From Thinopyrum elongatum (lineage: Eukaryota > Streptophyta > Magnoliopsida > Poales > Poaceae), in contig CM022302.1 in NCBI GenBank assembly GCA_011799875.1, forward strand, positions 53,178,456 through 53,242,455: 64,000 nucleotides of DNA, given 5' to 3'. Below the pieces are notes generated by a model that saw only the letters and a list, made by a program, of their open reading frames with translations, searched no databases and was not told where the DNA came from. The stretch's first letter is position 1. The number at the start of each line of letters is the position of its first letter. Positions 33,462 to 43,080 of this stretch are shown in pieces. Both the position numbers and the translations under genes were made by a program.

Positions 33462-35608
33462 GTAATATCAAAGATGACATAAATCAATTTTCCATTATCC
33501 CTTTTAAAAGTAATGCTTTAGAGACTGCGGCTTTTACACTGAAAAGAGTGCCATCAGGTCTGTTGAAATGACGCCATGGTATGGTACACCCAACCATGTT
33601 ATATCTTTTCTTAACATTTGGAATATGGGCCTTGTGTAAAATGTTTACAAACCTATTCCAAATCAGACAAGTGCTACTTTGTAGGTTATCCCAAGTTATT
33701 GGGTATTCCCCCACCACTATACCGAGGCAAAGGGTTTTGCCACAAAGAACGGTATGCTTTGGAAGAGAATGGTTCTTGCAAAAAGGTGAGTGGGAGGATA
33801 GTGCAACTTGACGAGATAACAGTATCTTCGTCATCAGATCAAAGGAAAGGAACCTTGGAAGTGGTTCTAGAGTTTCCTACTGCGACTTATATGGAAGCCT
33901 CTACATGAGATGTATGGACTTCGGTCGAACTTGCAGCTGAACCACGTAGGCAAAACTCGTGCAAACCTCAGAGGTGCGCAAACGAGATATTGTTGTTAGA
34001 CAACAGTATACCTACGATAATCAAGGAAGCAATGATGGGCCATGACTCCGGAATTGGCTAAATGCCAATACAATCCGAGATAGTTTCCATATAAATGATT
34101 CAAGATTAAAATCTTGATACACCTTTTGAAAGACTTAGAGTCTAACGAATATTTATGGAACTATAAACTAATACGGATGAAAATGTTTTATCCATAAAGC
34201 TCGACTTGTTGCTTATAACAAATTCAAGGAATTAACTACGGTGAGATTGTCTCTTCGTAGCGATGCTTAAAGTCGGTTCGGGTTGAACTAGCAATTAATA
34301 CATATTTAAAACATGAGATATGATACATGGATGCCAAAAGGATTTCCATGAGATGGAAATGCAACCAAAGACTTGTATGTGATACAGTCCAAAGTATTTT
34401 GTCGATCCAGAGGATGCTAGTGAATGTGCAAACTTCAGAGTTCCAGAAATGGACAGAAGAGAGCAAAATGGAGTTGGAATGTTCGTTTTTGATGAAATAG
34501 TCAAAAGAGTTTGATTTCATCAATGGATAACAAAGATGCTTGTGGTTCAAGAAAGTAAGTGGGAGCATAATAATATTTCTAAAAACTTTTTGTGCTTGAC
34601 ACATTGTTAATTGGAAATAATATAAATTTCTTGACACGAATTAGGACTTCATTGAAAATAGTTTTTCAATGAAGTGCTTGGGCTAGATAGCCTCAATATT
34701 AGGCATAATGATCTATGGAGATAGATTTACCTAATGGGGCTGAGCAAAAATACATATTGACAAGATGCTAAAATAGTTTAGCTCTAAAAACGTCAAGGAG
34801 TGATTCTTGCCGAAGTCACATGGAAAAAGTTTTTGCAAGACTCGGTGTCCCAAAACACTGATGAGCAAAATACATGATGGAGATTCCACATACTTCTGTG
34901 TTTGGATTAATCATGTATTCCATGGTATGTAAAACAACCAGATATGTCCGATACTCCCAAGCTGTTGCGAGTATAGATAGCAAAGTGATCAAAGTACTGA
35001 TCATGGGACAACAGTGAAAAATGTCATTGAGTACTAAAGTAGCACATATGACATATTTTCTCGCAAGCAGAGATTATGAAGTGCTCATTGTAAAGTTATT
35101 ACATCGATACAGTCTTCATCAATACTCCAAGCGATTTTCGATTTAAGTTAAGGGTTTTGTGTAATACACGATATGGTGGCACGGTATTTGAAAATTGTTC
35201 CAAACATGTTACTGTGGCAAATTCTATAACAAAGGCTAAATATGTTGACGCTTTGGAAGCAACAAAGAAGATGTTGAATCATATAGTTCATTCATGAACT
35301 TGGTATGGTTCCAAGACGGCTTTGGTCAATGGGACGCTAGTGTAGATAGTTTCTCCATAGCTTAGTCTGAGGAATCAAGGTTCGACCAGTGATTCACATA
35401 TATACAAAGCCAAGTCCACACAAAAATATGAATTTTATGAAAGCGTGAAAACGCGAGGATATGCAAAGATACACACGGAGCTGAAGTTGTCAGATCCATT
35501 GGACATCAGGCTATACCACATACGAAGCATATTTTACACCAGTATGCCATAGGTGTAAAGTGCATATTAGCATTGACTAGATTATTAACTCTCGTGCAAG
35601 TGGGAGTC
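33462..35608 (+). mobile_element. Decayed Copia integrase/RT region and polypurine tract
   Basis: Continues the host Copia after the CACTA insertion. Fragments of Copia pol are readable in shifting frames: ETAAFTLKRVPSG, SDKCYFVGYPK, KVSGRIVQLDEI (33520-33830) and the YIDKML region of RT (about 34750). There are many stops and indels. It ends in the purine tract GCAAGTGGGAGTC directly before the LTR at 35609. Confidence 0.7.
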
Positions 35609-37729
35609 TGTAGGAGATATGCCCTAGAGGCAATAATAAATGCTATTATTTATCCCCATGTTCCTAATTATGTTTATATTTCGTGCTATAACTGCTATGG
35701 TTCTCGAGTCTTCAATAACCACGAGGCTCGGAGGAAGACTCATATGCACGTGTGGAATAATAAACGGTAAAATGTATTCCTAGTCTGGCCTCTAAGACTA
35801 GCTCAAGTGTTGCATGATGGTTCTGTTTTCCTGATCATGGGCATGTCTATGCGACAACTTTGAGGGCACAATATTAGAAGAACATTTGTGTTGGATCGAC
35901 CCGAAGTGATGTTATGCTATGAGATACATTCGTCACAAGTTAATGGTTAATAACACAGAGAAAGTTAACGTTTGCATAATTCCTTAGACCATAAGAGTAT
36001 CGAGTTTCTTCATGCTTGCTTCATGAACTTTGGGGTTTGTTAAACATCATCCGTAACTGGGTGGCAATTACGACGGCTTACGGGTTCATGGGAAAGTATG
36101 TCAAGGGACTTGATAGCTCAAGATTGGGATTTGCTCCTCCAATAATGGAGAGATATTCTCAGGCCCTCTCGGTGTTACGGTATCCATCATCGTCTGGCCG
36201 GACACAATATGATTCGATCACAGGGATGCCGAAACGCGGAAACGAGAAAAGAGAACAAAACCGGTAACGAGGTAACTGGCATAGTGGACAAGTGTTGATC
36301 CATGGGGATGCGGATAAATCTCACCTCGGGTGTTTGTAACATATTGCGAAGTAAAAGGAATAGCACACGACAACTGGAGGTTCACTCGAATATTTATTCG
36401 TGTGGGTATAGGGGTCAATATGGGTGTCCACGGCTCCGATGTTGATCATTGATCGTAAAGTGTTCCGGTCATGTCTATACTTCACTGAACCTATAGGGTC
36501 ACACGCTTAAGGGTCATCTATTTGCTGAATACTAGACAGGGAGTCTGAGAGAAATTCACCAAAAAAGTTTCGGACACGACGGAAGAGTTCCGGAGAGAGA
36601 ACACCGAAATAGTTTCGGTAAAACCGAAAAATTGTTTCGGAGTATAACATTAAGTCAAATTGGTTTCGGCACACGCCTGGAAATTCTTGGAGGGTCCTAG
36701 AATTGTTCTGGGAACTTCTGAGATTTTTCCGGAGAGAAAAACCGGAAATGTTCCAGAGCTGCCGGAACCGCTTTGGTTGCTTTTCGCTGATGAAATCATT
36801 GATCTGAAAATATTTCGGAACGCGTCCAGAATTGTTTTAGTGCGTACTGGAATTATTCTAACACCCATGGAAATATTTTCGGATTTAACGGTCGCGGAAA
36901 AATGGTTTTGTGAATAGTGAAAATCGCTTTTTGGTTGCTTTTTTGGAAAGGCACATTTTTGGGCTTTGTCCCAAAATATCTAGGGATGTCATGGATGGAT
37001 TGGGAGCCCCTCATGGGGAGGCCCACATGGATGTGGCCGGCCAAGTTGGGGGCTCCTCCATGGAGCCCCACTTATCCACTTGCCTCCCCATTATGCCCCT
37101 TTGGAAGGTCCATGTGATGGATTTTTTGGGTATTTCAAGTGCCACCCTACCCCTTGGGATTTCCTATAAATAGAGGTGGAGATGCACTCTCCACACTCAC
37201 TCTTTCTCACATACAAATGCCATGCATGATTTGGCCCTCTCTCTCCCTCCCAACGAAATAGTTTTGTAGAGCCGAAAGGCTGTCTGGGTTCCGGTGGGAA
37301 GTAGTTCTAGACGGTGAAGCCCAGTCGAATAGATGATACCGTATGTGTGCAACCCCGTAGAGAGATCGTAGGTTCGATCTTTTCCCATGGGGCTGTTCGA
37401 GGGTCCTCCCGAAGGGCTGTCTGAGTTACTGTCCGAGTTTCGAGGGTCCTCCCGAAGGGCTGTCCGTGACATCGTCCGGGGAACTGTCCGACCGCCTCCC
37501 GGAGGGCTATCCAGGGGACTATCCGAGGGACAGACGAGGGAGTACATCCTCGCGGTTGGGAGGTTGTAAATCCTAGCTGCGGGGATCTGCACCGACGATC
37601 AACATCGACCCTACTTCCGCTGCGCTACGACTCGGTAACGATCAGATCAAACCTTGTATGCATCTCCATAGTGATTCTGGGCGTGCTCGCTGTACCAAAT
37701 TTTTTTGTTTTCTGTCGCGTTCCCCTACA
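35609..37729 (+). mobile_element. Copia (BARE1/Angela-like) 3' LTR
   Basis: 2,121 bp from TGTAGGAGATATGCCCTAGA to CGTTCCCCTACA. It has a TATA box CCTATAAATAGAGG near 37164-37177 followed by a C/A-rich initiation region, as in BARE1-type LTRs. The PPT precedes it. It matches 1592-1821 in direct and 1-1591 in reverse orientation. No protein is encoded. Confidence 0.85.
37163..37172 (+). promoter_or_regulatory. TATA box of the Copia LTR
   Basis: CCTATAAATA within the LTR, about 30 bp before a CTCCACACTC initiator-like region. Confidence 0.6.
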
Positions 37730-38667
37730 ATAAATGGGTGGACTCTGAACCGTTGTAGCACTGCGTTCCTATAGGCTTCCAAGGTGGGAGGAAGAAGGTG
37801 AGCTCGTGTCGATCCAGACGCGTCCGCTCCTTGAGGCCGCGCTTCGGCTAGTAGGGTCACCGACGAAGCCATGGATACCAGCAATCGACCGCCTTTGTCC
37901 AATCCTCGACAGGACAAAGAGATAGCACCAGATCTGGTTTATTCACAAAGGAAAACCACCTACTATAAACACTACAGGGGCAGGCCTCTCTCCTTCTCCT
38001 CTTCGGCGGCCGGAGCTGCCGGAGAAGGGAGGGAAAGAGGCCGAAGACGGGGTGGTCGGGGGAAGGCTCAGAGGAAGAGGGGAGAATGACAAAGCGCCAG
38101 ATGCCACAGAGGCAACACACATTTCTGAATGTTAACTGTTAACTATGCTACCTCCACTTATATTTCCATTAACACACGACATCAAAATTTGTTGTCTCTT
38201 GCGATATATTCTTTGTGGCAAAATTTGTTTTCTTGGAAGGAACACACAATTTGTTTGCTGGAAACATGCCTATCATTTCGGACATATATATCTGACAATG
38301 AGGGAAGCAACCTTCTCTTTCTTATTTCTATCTCATTCAACTCAGCTAAATTTAGATCCACCTTGAAGTGAAGATTGGCATCGTATCATTCATTGTGGAT
38401 GCCCATAAGAGCCATAGCAGTGATTCTTTGATACATATATAATTGCGATAAACATTGTTGTGAAGTCTAATATTCTTAATTTTATTTGTAAAAAATGGAG
38501 GTGTGGTGGCATGGGTGATATGTGTGTGAATTAACTTTAAAATAAATTTGCCCTCGTTGTAACCCATGTGAATGCTTTTTTCTTTATATGTAGCCGATTT
38601 CAACCTCGAGTGACGTGGACCGCAAGGTGAACTGACAATGGAGCCAAGGAGGGAGTTCTTACTATAG
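37730..38667. other. Unassigned intergenic DNA
   Basis: 37740-38120 is GC-rich, with short overlapping frames on both strands (minus 37642-37917 and 37857-38120) that I do not recognise. 38120-38640 is AT-rich and featureless. No splice-supported gene was found; it may hold remnants of an old gene or transposon. Confidence 0.4.
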
Positions 38668-38670
38668 TTA

Positions 38671-39698
38671 GAGCATCTCCAGCCGCGCCCCCAACAGGCC
38701 CCCCCGGCGACTTTTTCCGCGCCGGCACCGAAAAAAACGCCCAAGTCGCGCCCCCAGGACGCCGAAATTCGCCGGCTCGGCCCGTTTTTGGGCCCGGCGA
38801 TCACAGGCCGAACCCGGCGCACTGGGGGGCGCTCGGGGGCTCCGGTGCAAGGGAAAAGCGCGTCTGGCCCACACCGTCAGGCGAAAAGTCAAGTGTATCT
38901 TCCAGATTCGCTTCCACCCCCCCTCCCGCGAGCTCGGCCGCCAACCGGCTGATCCCGGCGCCGCCCACCACCGCTAGATAGCCCATTCCCCGCCAGAAAA
39001 AGAGCAGAGGTCTCGCCGAGGCAGGCACTCCACCACCGGTTGGGCGATTTTTCCGGCTTTTCTGGCCGCGGAGGGACAGTGTAGCGGCGGGTTCGCGCCC
39101 ACCTCGCCCGCAAGGTGTTCGGCGATTTGCCTGCCTCGGCAATGGACTCGGACGACGAGGAAGCGCTCGCCGCGCTACTGGAGGAGGAAGCCGAGGCCGA
39201 CGTCCAGGAAGAGGAACATCTCATGGTCCTCGCCGCCCTCGCCGGCCTGCTGGCGAGCAATGAAAAGCTGCAGCGAGGTGGCTTGGCGCCGGGGCGGATG
39301 AAAGCAAAGAACCGGCATCGTCTCGAAGGCTACTGCATGCTCTACTCCGACTACTTCGTCGACGCTCCACTGCATGGCGACAAAACATTTCGGCACCGTT
39401 ATCGGATGAGCCGAAAGCTTTTCCTCAGGATTGTGAATTCCATCCGGGAGTTCGACAGCTACTTCAAGTGCAAGAAGGATTGCACCGGCAAACTTGGATT
39501 CACCTCAATCCAGAAGTGCGCCATGTAATTTTGTTGAATTATTTGATTTTCTGTGATGAACTATGTGATAAAAAAATTATTTATGTTGAGAATTCAACGC
39601 CGAACCACGCCGAATATGGGCCGTTTCTCGCCGATATCGGGCCATTTTTCTATTTATGTGGGCCAAAAAGCGGCCGCGAATGGGCTGATTTCGGCGCC
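38671..39698 (+). mobile_element. PIF/Harbinger element, internally deleted
   Basis: Begins GAGCATCTCCAGCCGCGCCC after TTA, the Harbinger target triplet (38668-38670). The GC-rich subterminal region is followed by the start of a Harbinger transposase gene. Near the right side, GGGCTGATTTCGGCGCC resembles a Harbinger subterminal end, but the matching right TIR is absent: the sequence switches to an unrelated hairpin at 39699. Confidence 0.7.
39115..39528 (+). pseudogene. Truncated PIF/Harbinger transposase (ALP1-like) N-terminus
   Basis: The likely start is the Met at 39142 (MDSDDEEALAALLEEEAEAD). The acidic N-terminus is followed by RHRLEGYCMLYSDYF, HRYRMSRKLFLRIVNSIREF and YFKCKKDCTGKLGFTSIQKC, the conserved N-terminal block of plant Harbinger/ALP1-like nucleases. 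It then stops after KCAM. The DDE nuclease domain that should follow is missing, and the following bases look like 3'-UTR, so an internal deletion joined this point to the element's 3' part. It cannot be catalytically active. Confidence 0.8.
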
Positions 39699-39879
39699 GA
39701 GTTGAGTTGTGTTGTGTGAGTGCATGCTTTTACCACGAACCCCTTCACCTTTCGTTGGCTCCGATGAATATACATAACCATAAGCCCTGACTCTACCCCT
39801 AAGGGCATCTCCAGCCGTTGACCCCCCGATTCTGGGGGTTCATGGTAAAAGCATGCACTCACACAACACAACTCAACTC
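39699..39879. repeat. Inverted repeat with 45-bp arms
   Basis: 39699-39743 and 39835-39879 are reverse complements with one mismatch; the loop is about 91 bp. Within the loop is AAGGGCATCTCCAGCCG (39800-39816), a Harbinger-type terminal word in the same orientation as the one at 38671. Confidence 0.9.
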
Positions 39880-39904
39880 ACAACTCAGGACGAAACACAA
39901 CACA

Positions 39905-39913
39905 GAGTCGGTC
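39905..39913. repeat. 9-bp target site duplication (left)
   Basis: GAGTCGGTC here and at 40501-40509 flank the fold-back element exactly. Confidence 0.9.
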
Positions 39914-40500
39914 GGCCGAAATCACTGTTCTGATCTTATACTGAAAGAATTGCACAAAATGAACTCGATTTGAAAGTATTTCACAATCTGACCTTTTTAG
40001 AAATGACAGATCCCGCGGCATTGCTGCTACACATAGAAACGCCGAGCTATCTCGCGTTGCGGATCCACATAGAAACGCCGAGCTACCTCGCGTGCTTCTC
40101 CACATGGAAACGCCATGGTTTTTGGCGTTTCTTCCCCGTATGAAAACACCATTGGCTTCGGCGTTTCATATGTGGCCTATGGCTTATATAAATAAAATAT
40201 TCTGGCCACGTTGCAATCACACTAGGTAATATAGTAGACCAATATGAAACGCCAAAGCCAATGGCGTTTCCATACGGGTAAGAAACGCCAAAACCCATGG
40301 CGTTTCCATGTGGAGCAGCAACGCGGGGTAGCTCGGCGTTTCCACGTGGATCCGCAACGCAAGATAGCTCGGCATTTCTATGTGTAGCAGCAACGCCGCG
40401 GGATCTGGCGTTTCTAAAAAGGTTAAATTATGAAATACTTTCAAATCGAGTTCATTCTGTGCAATTCTTTCGGTATAAGGTCAAAACAGTGATTTCGTCC
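39914..40500. mobile_element. Mutator-type fold-back MITE
   Basis: 587 bp. The left arm (39914-40175) and right arm (about 40238-40500) are long inverted repeats with a 62-bp spacer. Termini are GGCCGAAATCACTGTT and GGACGAAATCACTGTT. A perfect 9-bp duplication (GAGTCGGTC) is the Mutator signature. The arms contain repeated GAAACGCC words. No transposase. It lies about 230 bp before the start codon of the LPA1-like locus and its spacer has a TATATAAATA box (about 40185). Confidence 0.88.
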
Positions 40501-40509
40501 GAGTCGGTC
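40501..40509. repeat. 9-bp target site duplication (right)
   Basis: Second copy of GAGTCGGTC. Confidence 0.9.
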
Positions 40510-41095
40510 CTCTCCCCCTCCGCCCCTCTTATCCGAAGCCTCCCCCAATCATCCTCCTCTGACCTCTCCCCATCCGCCACCGCTGCGTGTCCGCCGCCGC
40601 CGCACCGCCCTCCTCTCGTCCCCATCCCCATGCCGCCACAATGCCCGCGAGACTCAAAACCCCTCCTCACGACTGCTCCTCCCTCGTCCCCACCCGCCTT
40701 CTCTTGACCCGCCATTCAGGGCCCGGGGGACATGGCGGCCTCCAACTCCAAGCCGCCGCCGCCGCTCTACATTGCCCTCGCCGATGACCACCAGAGGAGC
40801 ACCTTCCGCTACACGCGCCCCATCCTGCAGAGCGCGCTCCAGCTCATGGGCTGCAACCCACGCCACGCCTTCAAGGTCTTCTTCTCTCTCTGCTTTGTTG
40901 GCCCCCAATCCCACTCTTTGTAATCTGGCTTCCCCAGTTCAGTCCCCCAATTTAATTTTGCCAGTACCAACTAGTACTACTGAATCTGAATGCTTTGTTT
41001 ATGATGGATAGAGATAGATAGATGCCCACGCCGTGCTTCACAATTTTTTATTTATGCCAATTACTGGTTCAGTTCAGGAATATATATCCAGTGTA

Positions 41096-41247
41096 CTCCC
41101 TCCGTTCCTAAATATAAGTCTTTTTAGAGATTCCACTATAGACTACATACGGAGCAAAATGAGTGAACATATACTCTAAAAGGTACATTCGAATGTAGTC
41201 TCTATAGTGGAATGTCTAAAATGACTTATATTTAGGAACAGAGGGAG
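41096..41247. mobile_element. Stowaway (Tc1/Mariner) MITE in intron 1
   Basis: 152 bp, ends CTCCCTCCGTTCC...AACAGAGGGAG, flanked by TA on both sides (41094-41095 and 41248-41249). Near-palindromic throughout. A single further Stowaway-type end (CTCCCTCTGTCCTTAATATA) lies at about 41360 without a partner. Confidence 0.92.
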
Positions 41248-41395
41248 TATATGCCAAAGCCGTACTGAATGCTTTGTTTATGATGGAAGTGGCTTTTTAG
41301 ATTGGAGGAATTTCCACTACATATATATATGCCCAGGCCTTCTTAGTGTCAAAATTAGTACTCCCTCTGTCCTTAATATAAGACGTAGTATTTCC

Positions 41396-42120
41396 TTAAA
41401 TCTGCATCAAGTTGGTTGATTTGTGTTCACTGATATAACATTACCTGCCTTGTCACAAGATTACCATTTTCTTACACTCTCTGTTTCTTATATAGTATCA
41501 TACAGGCAATATTAACTAACATTGTAAACACAAATCCTGACACCTCAACTGGGTTTTCTAGTCCACATCGCAATCATATATAGTATCTCTGTCCTTGTCA
41601 CCATGATTCTTCAGTTATGGAAGGAATCCCCAAGATCGTACTTTCCAATTTTACTGCACGTGACCTTTTGCCTCTCAACTGCAGATGATGAAAGCCTAGC
41701 TGCATACAACCTTAATTTATTAAAATCTGCATCAAGTTGGTTAATTTGTGTTCTCTGGTAGTATAATATTATCTGCCTTGCCTAAAATCCAACATTCTTC
41801 CACTCTATGGTTTCCTCTTGTACGTCCTACAGTCACTGCATGTTCTCACCATAATTCTTCAGTTATCGAATCCCCAAGAGCGTCCTTTACAATTTTACTG
41901 TACCAATTACTTCATGTGCCCTTTTTGCCTTTCAACTACAGACGATGAAAGCCTAGCTGCATACATCATTACTTCTTAAATCTGCATCAGGTTTTTTAAT
42001 TTGTGTTCCCTGATATAATATTAGTGCCTTTCCTAAGGATTTCAATTTTATTACTCTTTGGTTTCATATTTACATCCTACAGTCACTGTGACCCTTCTAT
42101 ATGCAATGTGTTGACACCTG
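41396..42120. repeat. Tandem duplication in LPA1 intron 1, two full copies and a partial
   Basis: Copies start at about 41396, 41721 and 41975, each opening with AAATCTGCATCA and TTTGTGTTC, and share the CAGTTAT...GAATCCCCAAGA and GATGAAAGCCTAGCTGCATA blocks. The unit is about 250 bp, with a ~70-bp insertion in copy 1. Confidence 0.8.
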
Positions 42121-42749
42121 AACTAGCTTTCTAGACTCCATAAACGACAACGACAACTCACTCACCAGATTAGCAAGAGAGTTTTTGATGTGACGAGGAG
42201 CGAGTTCGTAGACCCGTCGAAGCTGGATGGATCCACACAGGTGAATGGCATGAAAGTTGCTGAGCTCCTCGACGCAGAAAACATGACCAACATACCGTTC
42301 GAGTTGTACAAGACACAGACCACCGTTGTGGTTTCTAGGGAGGAGTTCCTGGATATCGTGTGTGACGCCCTCACTCTGTACAAGTATGTCGGGCCCAATC
42401 AGAGGGCTGACCTGCTCCTTGCCTGCAGGTAATAGCATCGCACCGTTCCATCAATCTTATCTGTTTCCCGAGTTTATATTGTACATATGCAACTGAACTC
42501 TGTCATCGTTGTTCAAGAAATTGAATGGCTTCAAGTGGAAGTGCTATGACAAACATAACAAATATAATGCTTACTTATGATAGCCAACCATGTGTAACGT
42601 ATTTTGACAGGGATTTGCTTCGTCAATGACCTTTCCTTTTGTGTGTCCCCCCTGTTTTACATCAGGATCAAGGAGAGGAAAGAGTAAGTGACGGTACTGT
42701 TGTGTGGCACAAGTGGATGCGGCAAGTCCACTCTATCATCCTTGTTGGT

Positions 42750-43027
42750 AAGCACCGATGCAACCGGGCCGACAAGCACCGATGGACCACGGCCGGCCCA
42801 GCTACCAGCTCCCAGAGAAGCATGGCTTATATATATATACGGCAAGGAAGGAAGGAAAAGGGCATCCGCGGAGGATCACGAACAGGCACCGGCGGCGGCT
42901 TCCTCTCCCACCTCGGCTCTTCTTCCCCAACCTCCTTCTTGCTGTTTGATCTTTAGCACACTTGTGCTTGTAGAGTACTTGCATCTCAAATCTGCCACTA
43001 GTAGTGAATCCGTGTGAGCTGTTAACA
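42750..43027 (+). repeat. 5' LTR with replaced 5' end
   Basis: From about 42787 on it matches the 3' LTR, including a TATA-like CTTATATATATATAC (42827-42841). The segment 42750-42786 does not match; it contains a 24-nt copy of a downstream LPA1 exon (42759-42782). Confidence 0.8.
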
Positions 43028-43029
43028 CT

Positions 43030-43043
43030 TGGTATTCAGAGCC
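43030..43043 (+). other. Primer binding site of the small LTR element
   Basis: TGGTATTCAGAGCC, close to the initiator-Met primer site TGGTATCAGAGC with one extra T. Confidence 0.7.
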
Positions 43044-43080
43044 AATTTTTTCCCCACCACCACCACCATCCGATCCACCG

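Larger units (their letters stand above)
40732..42748 (+). pseudogene. LPA1: LPA1-like P-loop NTPase / 2-phosphoglycerate kinase-related protein, 5' exons
   Basis: Exon 1 40732-40875 ([20 protein letters not shown]...), exon 2 42169-42428 and exon 3 42666-42748, with GT/AG sites and matching phases. Residues such as [49 protein letters not shown] and the Walker A loop LLCGTSGCGKST identify the LPA1 (low phytic acid 1) family, linked in rice to seed phytate levels. In exon 3 a TAA (42685-42687) replaces the expected Ser codon just before Walker A. The coding sequence breaks off after the Walker A helix, where a retroelement and filler DNA begin. Remaining exons are at 46365-48650. The locus cannot make a normal protein. 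Confidence 0.85.

Noticed and set aside
37197..37592. 131-codon minus-strand ORF in the Copia LTR
   Set aside because: Lies wholly inside a non-coding LTR, opposite to transcription, and is made of short CCGA/TCCG repeats.
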